7,011 nucleotides of DNA, from NCBI GenBank assembly GCA_955652655.1, contig CATPCK010000611.1, positions 1 through 7,011 of the forward strand, in the 5' to 3' direction. Positions within the stretch are counted from its first letter, which is position 1. Each line of letters starts with the position of its first letter. Of this stretch, positions 1-6,182 are shown piece after piece. The notes under the pieces were generated by a model that was not told the origin of the DNA, did not search any database, and worked only from the letters and a program-made list of their open reading frames with translations. The stretch comes from an uncultured Ktedonobacteraceae bacterium. Its GTDB lineage: Bacteria; Chloroflexota; Ktedonobacteria; Ktedonobacterales; Ktedonobacteraceae. The translations under genes were made by a program, and so were the position numbers.

Positions 1-41
1 ATTTTAGTACTATTCCAACCCCAATTAGTGAGAATTTTCTC
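1..41 (+). repeat. Copy 1 of a bipartite motif (ATTTTAGTAC + GAGAA-N2-TTCTC)
   Basis: ATTTTAGTACTATT at 1-14 contains the 8-bp palindrome TAGTACTA (5-12). It is followed at 30-41 by GAGAATTTTCTC, a 5-bp inverted repeat with a 2-bp centre. Both parts recur in the same order and orientation at 1843-1870. The gap between the two parts differs (15 bp here, 2 bp there). This could be a regulator binding site or chance similarity in AT-rich DNA. Confidence 0.35.
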
Positions 42-152
42 GTGTGCTGCACTTAACGGAGTTCTACCCTACCCTAGAAATCTATATTAAAAAAAATCAT
101 AGCATCATCGTCTTACTATTGATTGAGTAGAACCCATTAAACAGTGGTCAAG

Positions 153-209
153 GGTGAAAAACCATGAAAATCATGCTCAGTTCACCAGACCTCCACCACT
201 TCTTGTGGT
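153..209 (+). promoter_or_regulatory. Candidate structured leader with two hairpins
   Basis: GGTGAA (153-158) pairs with TTCACC (181-186). Nested inside is a second perfect repeat, CATGA (163-167) with TCATG (171-175), closing an AAA loop. The two stems are separated by a 4x5 internal loop. A separate hairpin follows: ACCAC (195-199), loop TTCTT, GTGGT (205-209). No T-run follows either structure, so they are not terminators. The region lies 82 bp before the start codon at 291. It could be a structured 5' untranslated region or a pair of operator sites. No known riboswitch class was recognised. Confidence 0.35.
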
Positions 210-290
210 TGTATCAGGCTGCTTAATAGCGTCGTAAAAGAGTTTAGCGCACAACAATTAACACCACAAATTACAGGAGGAACAAATAGC

Positions 291-1217
291 ATGGTAGCAC
301 TCAATAGTAAAGGCGAAGTTGCCGACTTTGCAGACGTATCTCAAATGGAACCAGGCGAATCGGAGTTTGCTTGTGGCTTTTTTAGCGTAAGTGAATGTAA
401 GTTCGCGGGAGAGCCAGGGAAGGGACCGAAAGGCTCACCAGAAGATGTGGACCATTGGGCGGATAGTCAAGGAGGCGCAACCACGGGAGGCGTGTCTATT
501 GATGATATGCACAACCTGCTTCATGCCGCAGGGCTCCACTACTGTGATACCGACATTTCTCCCAACACGCAACAATCACACGATATTGCGACGATCAAAG
601 CGGCGCTTCAGCGTGGCTATCCGGTGGTAGCCACCGTTGCAGAAACATCGGTATTCGACCTGGATCTGAACGGCAACCCCTACGCTCCCAACTGGACACC
701 AGGCGGAAACCATGTCTTCGTGTATACAGGCATTGCCTCCGATGGCAACCTCCTTGTGCATGATAACGCGGCTATTCGAGGCGGGATTTTTGGCAAGATC
801 GCACCGCAACCCAGGCACTACCGGGCAAGTTCGCTTGAGAACCACTGGGCAAGTATTGTGCAACTTCCCTGGTTGCCCCCGATTGAGTCAGCCGATCCGC
901 TTTCGTGGAAAGGAAAACCCCAGATGACACAACCAACAACACCTTCACAACCCCCCCCACTCCCTGGTGGATGGCACACAGCCGATCAGGAAGCCATAGC
1001 CAAAGCCGAATGGAACTCGACCAATACCGGTGCGCCTTTTGATAGCGGTATTGCGCTCGCTTGGGCTGGCGACTACCAGAACGGGATTTTTCATGGGCCT
1101 CCGCTTGGCAAAGAACAAGCCGTCAAGTCCTGGGATGGGCACGATATGATCATGCAGGTATTCGCCGGGGCGCGATGCGAATGGACAGGTACTGCCCATT
1201 GGTATAGCTTTAAATAG
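291..1217 (+). CDS. C39-like (papain-fold) cysteine peptidase with Trp/Gly-rich C-terminal module
   Basis: This 308-residue protein resembles the peptidase C39-like fold. The likely nucleophile is Cys28 in the segment FACGFF. Gln18, ten residues before it, is a candidate oxyanion-hole residue. His141 in GGNHVFVYTG and Asp158 in LLVHDNAA match the usual His and Asp/Asn positions, and GYPVVATV (109-116) matches the strand before the His motif. Residues 205-227 form a Pro/Thr-rich linker. Residues 228-308 form a Trp/Gly-rich module (PLGKEQAVKSW, FAGARCEW) that I cannot assign; a wall- or sugar-binding role is a guess. No signal peptide or membrane segment is visible, so the protein is probably cytoplasmic or leaves by another route. 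The start is supported by AGGAGG at 275-280, 10 bp upstream. It could cleave peptides, hydrolyse isopeptide or amide bonds, or be a toxin or lysin. The substrate is unknown. Confidence 0.75.
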   Translation: MVALNSKGEVADFADVSQMEPGESEFACGFFSVSECKFAGEPGKGPKGSPEDVDHWADSQGGATTGGVSIDDMHNLLHAAGLHYCDTDISPNTQQSHDIATIKAALQRGYPVVATVAETSVFDLDLNGNPYAPNWTPGGNHVFVYTGIASDGNLLVHDNAAIRGGIFGKIAPQPRHYRASSLENHWASIVQLPWLPPIESADPLSWKGKPQMTQPTTPSQPPPLPGGWHTADQEAIAKAEWNSTNTGAPFDSGIALAWAGDYQNGIFHGPPLGKEQAVKSWDGHDMIMQVFAGARCEWTGTAHWYSFK

Positions 1218-1260
1218 GAGTGAGATGGGTGATTTTTGCTCAAGAGGGTATCCCTTAGCC

Positions 1261-1331
1261 TCGTGTGTAGTGTATACTCTATAAAGGCCGGGCACATCGT
1301 GTGCTTCCAATAACATATCGTCGTCACACGA
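1261..1331 (+). promoter_or_regulatory. Candidate promoter and repeated TCGTGTG motifs before the DUF4342 gene
   Basis: A -10-like TATACT lies at 1273-1278, directly preceded by TG, but no convincing -35 was found. TCGTGTG occurs at 1261-1267 and again at 1297-1303, and its reverse complement CACACGA occurs at 1325-1331. The middle copy also sits in a perfect 5-bp hairpin, GCACA-TCG-TGTGC (1292-1304). The arrangement around the -10 box and leader would fit a repressor site, but this is inference. If no promoter exists here, the gene at 1359 is read through from the peptidase gene. Confidence 0.35.
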
Positions 1332-1358
1332 GATTTCAGAAAGGAAGAGTGAACAAGC

Positions 1359-1634
1359 ATGACCCAATACAATCAGAATCCCAATCCAGGGCCAGAATAC
1401 CGCGAAGAAATACATGTACAGGGTACTGATCTGGCCGACAAAGTGAAGGAACTGATTCACGAAGGCAATGTGCGCCGCATCATCATCCGGCAAGGAGACC
1501 ATACCATCGTTGAATTGCCGCTGACCGTTGGGGTCGTAGGTGCATTGCTTGCCCCTTGGCTCGCTGCTGCGGGAGCCATTGGAGCTCTCATTGCCCAATG
1601 CACCATCGAAATCGTGCGCTCTGATCGACCCTGA
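1359..1634 (+). CDS. DUF4342 family small protein
   Basis: This 91-residue protein matches the DUF4342 pattern as I know it. An N-terminal helix (about residues 17-37, around DLADKVKELIHEGNVRR) is followed by two short strands (IIIRQGDHTIVELPL). A hydrophobic segment at about 55-82 (LTVGVVGALLAPWLAAAGAI and on) ends in the strand TIEIVR. Related domains occur alone or next to UBA-like helices, and their function is not established. The hydrophobic segment could be a membrane helix or hairpin, or a packed hydrophobic core. The start has AAGGAAG at 1341-1347, 11 bp upstream. A strong intrinsic terminator follows 78 bp after the stop, so this is the last gene of its unit. The gap of 141 bp from the peptidase gene leaves co-transcription open. 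Confidence 0.85.
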   Translation: MTQYNQNPNPGPEYREEIHVQGTDLADKVKELIHEGNVRRIIIRQGDHTIVELPLTVGVVGALLAPWLAAAGAIGALIAQCTIEIVRSDRP

Positions 1635-1712
1635 GCAATTAGACTGCCACCGCCATTATGAGGTATACCGGAACGTTTCAACATATTCCTCACAATCTCA
1701 GTCACATATCAT

Positions 1713-1755
1713 AATGAGCCAGGGAGATGAACTTCTGGCTCATTTTTGCTTTTTT
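1713..1755 (+). terminator. Intrinsic (Rho-independent) terminator after the DUF4342 gene
   Basis: AATGAGCCAG (1713-1722) pairs perfectly with CTGGCTCATT (1735-1744) across a 12-nt loop, and two G-U pairs could extend the stem. The 3' arm runs into T-rich DNA (TTTTTGCTTTTTT, 1743-1755). The T-run is only on the + strand side, so it ends rightward transcription. It separates the peptidase/DUF4342 region from the lipoprotein gene. Confidence 0.88.
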
Positions 1756-1842
1756 CGTAAGAGCTAACATGGTATACACATTTTTCAACGCGCTTATGTG
1801 AAATGAGATAATGCTTCACTTCCTCAAACAGCAATCATGCAG

Positions 1843-1870
1843 ATTTTAGTACCATTTTGAGAACTTTCTC
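1843..1870 (+). repeat. Copy 2 of the bipartite motif (ATTTTAGTAC + GAGAA-N2-TTCTC)
   Basis: ATTTTAGTACCATT (1843-1856) matches 13 of 14 bases of positions 1-14. GAGAACTTTCTC (1859-1870) is a 5-bp inverted repeat with a 2-bp centre, like the one at 30-41. It ends 24 bp before the candidate -10 box at 1895-1900, a position from which a bound regulator could act on the promoter. Confidence 0.35.
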
Positions 1871-1894
1871 ATAATTTTTCTGTTTCTATTACTG

Positions 1895-1900
1895 TATACT
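1895..1900 (+). promoter_or_regulatory. Candidate -10 box for the lipoprotein gene
   Basis: TATACT matches five of six bases of the TATAAT consensus and is followed by a leader of about 100 bp before the start at 2005. No good -35 hexamer lies at the normal spacing. The 8-mer TGTATACT is identical to that at 1271-1278, before the DUF4342 gene. It is the best candidate promoter in the gap after the terminator, and the isolated gene needs one. Confidence 0.35.
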
Positions 1901-1992
1901 AGGCCAAAGGTAATCAAGAGATATTCACAATCTCGCTATCTCGCTGACCCTACCGTTTCCGTTGCCCTGATATGGGTGTGCGTTGGGTTGTT

Positions 1993-1998
1993 AAGGAG
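1993..1998 (+). promoter_or_regulatory. Ribosome binding site that fixes the lipoprotein start at 2005
   Basis: AAGGAG lies 6 bp before the ATG at 2005, which is close to ideal spacing. The in-frame ATG at 1972 has no such site and would place 11 extra residues before a signal peptide that is already complete. Confidence 0.8.
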
Positions 1999-2004
1999 TT
2001 TTTT

Positions 2005-2796
2005 ATGTTTTTGCCTCAGTCTTTATCGTTTGTAGCGCGTTGGCGATTTGCAGGGCTATTTGTGTCAACATGCCTGCTGTTGTCTAGTTTTTTCCTGCTC
2101 TCCTGTTCAGGATTGAACTTCAGTGGTGGTGGAGGAAGCACGTCACCAACGTCGAAACCTACGTCGTCACAAGTAGCACTGACAAACCTGCATTGGTGTA
2201 ATAAACCGTTCATCGTTTTCCGTGATCTCCATGCTCCAGTGACAGTGACTCCCACAGCTGGTACTGCGACGACCCCCACAACGGGAGGTACCCCAGGTGC
2301 AACTGCTACTACTGCCGGTGGTACGCCGAGTGCTACATCTACTGCCAGTCCCACTCCTTCAACGTCGGGACCGCCAACCACCATTACCAATTGGTCTCAG
2401 GTCGAGCCCAACCTCGGTTTTACTGTCTTTTTACCGAAGATACTGCCAGCGAAAACGTGCCTGGTGAGCGCTTCGGGGACCGTGCACGATCCTACCTTTG
2501 GCGGCAATTTTATTATTGGGTACCTGCTTCCCGATGGCAGCTCATTGAGCTTATCTGAGGCACCACTGCGTACAAACAGTCGTGATTTCCAGTGTACTTC
2601 CTCCTCCGGGGGTACGGCGCCACAAAATCCTGTTACCCCAGGTGTAACGCCCAGCACTACACAGGCACCGATCCTGATCTGTACGGGCGCTAAAGACAAT
2701 ACGAATGTCGTTTTTTCGTTACGAGGGAATGAAGCATCCTTAAAGCAATTTTTTGATGCATTGCAGCCCGGTGTCAAATGGGTACCGGCTGCTTAG
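2005..2796 (+). CDS. Predicted lipoprotein with Thr/Pro-rich linker and conserved-looking C-terminal domain
   Basis: This 263-residue protein starts with a lipoprotein signal peptide: basic residues near 12-14, a hydrophobic core at about 16-33, and the lipobox LLSC, so Cys34 would be lipid-modified after cleavage by signal peptidase II. A Ser/Gly/Thr stretch follows, then a segment with Cys65. Residues 80-127 are a Thr/Pro/Gly/Ala-rich, probably extended linker with a near-repeat (GGTPGATATTA then GGTPSATSTA, DNA 2284-2346). Residues 128-263 look like a compact domain (LGFTVFLPKILP, IGYLLPDGSSLSLSEAP, LKQFFDALQPGVKWVP). Cys65, 152, 197 and 226 could form two disulfides outside the membrane. 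The C-terminal part recalls uncharacterised lipoproteins of Ktedonobacteria, but I cannot name a family. Its function is unknown; a surface or envelope sensor role is possible. No terminator was seen after it. Confidence 0.8.
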   Translation: MFLPQSLSFVARWRFAGLFVSTCLLLSSFFLLSCSGLNFSGGGGSTSPTSKPTSSQVALTNLHWCNKPFIVFRDLHAPVTVTPTAGTATTPTTGGTPGATATTAGGTPSATSTASPTPSTSGPPTTITNWSQVEPNLGFTVFLPKILPAKTCLVSASGTVHDPTFGGNFIIGYLLPDGSSLSLSEAPLRTNSRDFQCTSSSGGTAPQNPVTPGVTPSTTQAPILICTGAKDNTNVVFSLRGNEASLKQFFDALQPGVKWVPAA

Positions 2797-2803
2797 GAGG
2801 GAT

Positions 2804-2833
2804 TCGACTCTTTTTGCTTACTTCTGATATAAT
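2804..2833 (+). promoter_or_regulatory. Promoter for the FHA-domain gene (extended -10)
   Basis: A perfect -10 TATAAT (2828-2833) carries the extended TG one base upstream (2825-2826). TCGACT (2804-2809) matches four of six -35 bases at an 18-bp spacing. Transcription would start near 2840, giving a leader of about 57 bases. This is the best promoter in the window and makes the FHA gene a separate unit from the lipoprotein gene. Confidence 0.65.
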
Positions 2834-2852
2834 GGCAACAGTCTTTTCGTTA

Positions 2853-2876
2853 GTACGTTCGCGCAATGTAACGTAC
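2853..2876 (+). repeat. 7-bp inverted repeat in the FHA-gene leader
   Basis: GTACGTT (2853-2859) and AACGTAC (2870-2876) are perfect reverse complements 10 bp apart. They lie just after the predicted transcription start and end 7 bp before the ribosome binding site at 2884-2889. The repeat could be a dimeric repressor operator or an RNA hairpin that affects translation. No T-run follows, so it is not a terminator. Confidence 0.5.
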
Positions 2877-2896
2877 CTTGACAGGGAGGAACTATT

Positions 2897-4321
2897 ATGA
2901 TGGGTAGTACATGCCCCTATTGTGGAGCCGAGACTCGGCCTGGAGACAATTTTTGCTTGAATTGTGGCAATCGCCTGATATCAGCGACTCCCTCTTCTCA
3001 ACAACAAGCCCAGCCTATCGTAGGCGAATCCACACTTCCAGCTCAGGATGGTTGGGCGTCGTCAATACAAGATCAGGGTTCTCCACCAGCATCGTCTGGA
3101 GCGAACTGGTCCGATTCCGCTGCTCCTACCATGGCGAGCAGTAGCGCGGAGCCGCCAACTACTTTAGGATCTCCTGCCGCGCAAAGCGTTGGCCAGGCAA
3201 TATCCACAGCATCGGCAACTATTGAACGTCCTGCGATGTTTATCTTGCATGCCGATAATGGCGACGTTCTCCAGGAATATGTGCTTGAGAAACCTGAAAT
3301 TTCTATTGGTCGCGCACCAAACAGCGATATTTTGCTCTCCAAAGACAAACTTACCTCGCGTCGCCATGCTACAGTAACCTACGAGAATGGCAAATATATC
3401 CTGCATGACGAGCGGAGCGCCAATGGCACTTTTGTCAATGGGCAGCAACTTGAAGAGATGGCATCTCATGAACTTCAGGATGATGACCATGTAGGAATCG
3501 GAGAGCACGAGTTGATTTTCCGTGGCTTTGGTTCCTCCTCTTCTAAAGAGTCTGACAATGTCTCAGAAATGCCGACCATAGCTGTACAGTACAATCCCGA
3601 TCAAGAAATGACCTATCGTACACAGGAGGATGAAAATATGACGTCTGGTGCTGGCGACGACTTTAGCACAAAATCCATGGGAAATGGTACTTCCGAGGCT
3701 GTACAGCCTGCCGTCGCTGAGGCCCCCGCGCCTTACGCGCCAGCTTCAGAAGAGGCATCGACTCCGTCTCTTCCACCTGGACATGGATCCGCGTCACCTG
3801 CTTTTGCATCTGCCGCGATAAGCTCCGCTGCTTCTAATGCATCACCTGCATTCAGTCCGTCGTCAGGAGCGCAGGATATCGGTGTGTCGTTTAATAGTCT
3901 CAACAATATCCCTCAGCCTACACTTCCGGATATCGCTCCTTTGATGGCTGCCCTGTCAACACTGGATGGACAGGTCATGTCACTACAGGAACAGTTGAAC
4001 GCGACACAGGAAGCTGTACGCAACCACGAGGCCGAAGTTGCTCAGGCAACCAACCAGCTTCGTTCAGGAGTGCGCCGCGTCTCTGATCGTATGGATAACA
4101 CCATCGCTGACGTGGCTCGTAGCCGCGAAGCTCTCTCCTGGGCCGAGTTGATCCAACTTATGGAAGATGTTCAAAATAACCCACGTGACATTGAGTACGT
4201 GACAAAACTTGCGCGTAAGGCGCGTGAACTGAATAAAGTCTTCCAACTCCACCAGAGTGTTCTCAACACCCTGGCTGAATGCAATAGCCTTTTGCGCAGC
4301 TTGATTGGGGAGGATAAGTAA
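2897..4321 (+). CDS. Zinc-ribbon and FHA-domain protein with C-terminal coiled coil
   Basis: This 474-residue protein has three parts. An N-terminal zinc ribbon has two CxxC pairs (Cys6/Cys9 and Cys20/Cys23). A Ser/Pro/Ala-rich linker leads to a forkhead-associated (FHA) domain at about 113-210, with the phosphothreonine-binding landmarks Gly138-Arg139, Ser154 to His157 (SRRH) and Asn176-Gly177/Asn181-Gly182. A long low-complexity Ala/Ser/Pro linker (about 211-345) precedes a heptad-like helical region (about 349-400) and a second helical segment (412-470). No membrane segment is visible. FHA domains bind phosphothreonine peptides made by Ser/Thr kinases, so this is probably a cytoplasmic adaptor that may oligomerise through its coiled coil. 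Threonines in the linker (Thr227 in EMPTIAVQ, Thr239, Thr242) are candidate phosphosites. The start has GGGAGG at 2884-2889; ATG 2897 and 2900 are both possible. No kinase gene is in the window. Confidence 0.88.
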   Translation: MMGSTCPYCGAETRPGDNFCLNCGNRLISATPSSQQQAQPIVGESTLPAQDGWASSIQDQGSPPASSGANWSDSAAPTMASSSAEPPTTLGSPAAQSVGQAISTASATIERPAMFILHADNGDVLQEYVLEKPEISIGRAPNSDILLSKDKLTSRRHATVTYENGKYILHDERSANGTFVNGQQLEEMASHELQDDDHVGIGEHELIFRGFGSSSSKESDNVSEMPTIAVQYNPDQEMTYRTQEDENMTSGAGDDFSTKSMGNGTSEAVQPAVAEAPAPYAPASEEASTPSLPPGHGSASPAFASAAISSAASNASPAFSPSSGAQDIGVSFNSLNNIPQPTLPDIAPLMAALSTLDGQVMSLQEQLNATQEAVRNHEAEVAQATNQLRSGVRRVSDRMDNTIADVARSREALSWAELIQLMEDVQNNPRDIEYVTKLARKARELNKVFQLHQSVLNTLAECNSLLRSLIGEDK

Positions 4322-4479
4322 TAGCTAACCTGGCTAGCTGTAACAGGCATACACTAGAAGTGGACAGCGTGCCTGCAGGGGATACTACTACCGTGTCGGC
4401 TTGAATGACATATCTGTAGTGGTAACCCTTGTGGATGCTTTGCCCACTTCTTGCGTTAGACTTCAAACGAGATAGGTTC
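4322..4479. other. Gap between the FHA gene and the oxidoreductase gene
   Basis: No terminator is visible. There is only a short AGCTA/TAGCT hairpin (4323-4339) without a T-run and the palindrome CCTGCAGG (4372-4379). TGGACA (4361-4366) resembles a -35 box, but the nearest -10-like GATACT (4381-4386) is only 14 bp away. A promoter is therefore doubtful, and read-through from the FHA gene is possible. Confidence 0.4.
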
Positions 4480-6000
4480 ATGCGAGAACAAACATACGAC
4501 GCCATAGTAATCGGCGCTGGACTGGGCGGCTTACTTAGTGCTGCACAGTTGTTGCAACGGGGTAAACGGGTGCTAGTCTTGGAGCGACTGCCGCATTGCG
4601 GTGGGCGCTTCACCGCAAAAACCTTTCAAGGGGTACAGGTCAGTACAGGAGCAGTACATATGGTGCCTTTTGGCAGTAGCGGTGTATTAGCCGGCATGCT
4701 GCGCCGCCTGCGCATCCCACATCACTTTTTTGATGCCGATGTCTTTGCCTCCTTTTACGTCCATCATAAACAATACCGCTCGCGAGGGTTATTGGGTACG
4801 TTCAGATTCCTCGGACTGCGCCAGTCCTTCTGGTTCACCCGTGTAGGATACCTGATGTTCTTTCGCAGCCTTTCACAGGCCGAGCGTGACCTTCCCTTTG
4901 ATACCTGGCTGGCACGTCATATTGACGTCAAGCGTAACAGGGAATTGACTGCCTTCTTCGAAAGAATCACGCGTTTTGCCATCAGCCTTGAACTGAGTCA
5001 GATAACCATCGCGGAGGCTGTCCAAACCACCAAAAATATGCTGCGTTACGGCGCTCCTGGTATTGTTGAGGGTGGTTGCGCCGCGTTGACGGCCGCATTA
5101 GAGAGGCGCCTCCTCGAACAAGGAGCAGATCTGCGTTTGCGCAACGAAGTCATGGAGATTCTCAATACAGACGGCCATGTAACCAGCGTGCGCACCCGTG
5201 ACAAGGCGAACGGGGAGGAGACGATGATCTATGCACCGCTGGTGGTAAGTGATATTGGTCCGCGTGCAACCAATGCTTTGTTAAACAATCAGCAGTTAAC
5301 CCAGGCGCAGGTTCTTAAACATCACGAGGAGACATCACTTGTTGACATGTTGGGAACTACCCCCAATCACCCGCGCGGCGAAAAGGAGGTGCCCCTTGCT
5401 GTAGCACAGGGACTCAAGGTACACATCTTGAGCGACGTCTCATTGATACCCCATAAAGGGATCATGTATTGCCTGGATACCAAACGTATCGCCGGTATGG
5501 TGCAGCCAACGAACTGTGACCCGCGGCTTGCCCCGCCTGGAAAACACCTTTTGATCAGCCACCAGGTGATGCAGAGCGACAACATCGAAGAAGAAAAAGC
5601 CCTGGCTTTAGCCGATCTGCGTATGATGTTTGGCGAAACTTTTGAGAAGCATTGTCGTGTTCTCACTATGAGCGCCTATCGAGGTGAATGGCCCGTCAAT
5701 CGGGTAACCCAGGGAGACGATGTAGCCCCCATGACAGCGGTACAGGGGCTCTATCTGGTCGGAGATGCGGTAAAACCAACGGGGTACCTTATGGTGGAGG
5801 GCGTGGCACAGAGCGTCAATCAGTTTCTAGACCTGCTCGATGCCATTGAACAGGGAGAGACCGAGGGTCCCCTCGGTGCGCCACAAATTCGCCGGCGGAA
5901 AACCTCCCGGCATCCAATACGCCATGTAACTCCCCCGCCTCCGCGCTACAAGGCCATTCGCTGGTTATGGGAAGCTCCCGGAAACTCTCATAGCACTTAA
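4480..6000 (+). CDS. Phytoene-desaturase-like FAD-dependent oxidoreductase
   Basis: This 506-residue protein (from ATG 4480) belongs to the amine-oxidase/CrtI-like flavoprotein group (COG1233 type). The dinucleotide-binding fold starts at once: YDAIVIGAGLGG with GxGxxG at 12-17, then Glu35 at the end of the second strand and HCGGRF (39-44). Residues 191-223 (GAPGIVEGGCAALTAALERR and on) match the segment that sets up the substrate domain. LYLVGDAVKPTGYLMVEGVA (424-443) is the C-terminal FAD motif. Family members desaturate, saturate or isomerise carotenoids, retinoids or other lipophilic substrates; the substrate here cannot be told. Residues 460-506 form an unusual basic and Pro-rich tail (RRRKTSR, TPPPPRY). 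The reading frame extends upstream to a TTG at 4429 and an ATG at 4435, but the fold begins right after 4480, so 4480 is preferred despite a weak, close AGG (4474-4476). No other carotenoid gene is nearby. Confidence 0.85.
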   Translation: MREQTYDAIVIGAGLGGLLSAAQLLQRGKRVLVLERLPHCGGRFTAKTFQGVQVSTGAVHMVPFGSSGVLAGMLRRLRIPHHFFDADVFASFYVHHKQYRSRGLLGTFRFLGLRQSFWFTRVGYLMFFRSLSQAERDLPFDTWLARHIDVKRNRELTAFFERITRFAISLELSQITIAEAVQTTKNMLRYGAPGIVEGGCAALTAALERRLLEQGADLRLRNEVMEILNTDGHVTSVRTRDKANGEETMIYAPLVVSDIGPRATNALLNNQQLTQAQVLKHHEETSLVDMLGTTPNHPRGEKEVPLAVAQGLKVHILSDVSLIPHKGIMYCLDTKRIAGMVQPTNCDPRLAPPGKHLLISHQVMQSDNIEEEKALALADLRMMFGETFEKHCRVLTMSAYRGEWPVNRVTQGDDVAPMTAVQGLYLVGDAVKPTGYLMVEGVAQSVNQFLDLLDAIEQGETEGPLGAPQIRRRKTSRHPIRHVTPPPPRYKAIRWLWEAPGNSHST

Positions 6001-6182
6001 AAATCAAGCATGCATATATCTCGAACATTCTAACATGAAGCTCACAAGCACAGTCCTTTTGGGGGATAGGGGGTCATTCACCGGCAGGTTCTTGGTACTG
6101 AATCGTCTATTTCGTAGGGGCGACGGATAGATAGAAACCACCCTGAATAATAGGATACATAGACTAAGGAAAAACCACTAGC
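6001..6182. other. Gap upstream of murA
   Basis: No gene and no clear terminator were seen. The stretch has a doubled G-run (6061-6065 and 6069-6073), too few runs for a G-quadruplex. A possible -10-like AATAAT (6146-6151) has no -35 partner. The ribosome binding site AAGGA (6166-6170) lies 12 bp before the murA start. A murA promoter probably lies here but cannot be fixed. Confidence 0.4.

Larger units (their letters stand above)
1..290. other. Non-coding AT-rich leader upstream of the C39-like gene
   Basis: No plausible protein-coding gene was found here on either strand. The stretch is clearly more AT-rich than the genes. It holds a palindromic motif pair (1-41), an A-tract at 89-96, a possible -10 box TATATT at 83-88 with no good -35 partner, nested inverted repeats at 153-209, and the ribosome binding site AGGAGG at 275-280. 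It is probably the promoter and 5' untranslated region of the gene starting at 291. The left edge is cut by the window, so the upstream gene is unknown. Confidence 0.6.
1756..2004. other. Non-coding gap between the terminator and the lipoprotein gene
   Basis: No gene is supported in this AT-rich stretch. It holds copy 2 of the bipartite motif (1843-1870), a candidate -10 box (1895-1900), two of the five GTATAC hexamers found between 722 and 1899 (1772-1777 and 1894-1899), and the ribosome binding site of the lipoprotein gene. An ATG at 1972 is in frame with that gene but has no good ribosome binding site. Confidence 0.6.

Noticed and set aside
1241..1260. GGGTATCCC as a terminator after the peptidase gene
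   Set aside because: The stem is very short with a 3-nt loop, and no T-run follows.
945..1598. Open frame of 217 codons on the - strand crossing the gap between the peptidase and DUF4342 genes
   Set aside because: It lies opposite two well-supported + strand genes, and its product shows no recognisable domain. It looks like a shadow frame.
1972..2004. Upstream in-frame ATG as the lipoprotein start
   Set aside because: It has no good ribosome binding site, and it would add residues before a signal peptide that is already complete from 2005.
2016..2777. Two - strand open frames opposite the lipoprotein gene
   Set aside because: They are antisense to a gene with a clear lipoprotein signal. 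Their Val/Gly/Ala-rich content is simply the antisense reading of the Thr/Pro linker.
4429..4479. TTG 4429 or ATG 4435 as the oxidoreductase start
   Set aside because: They add up to 17 residues before a fold that normally starts at once, and no ribosome binding site precedes them. The site for 4480 is also weak, so this is a preference, not proof.
6061..6073. Doubled G5 run as a possible G-quadruplex
   Set aside because: Only two long G-runs are present; four are needed for a single-strand quadruplex.
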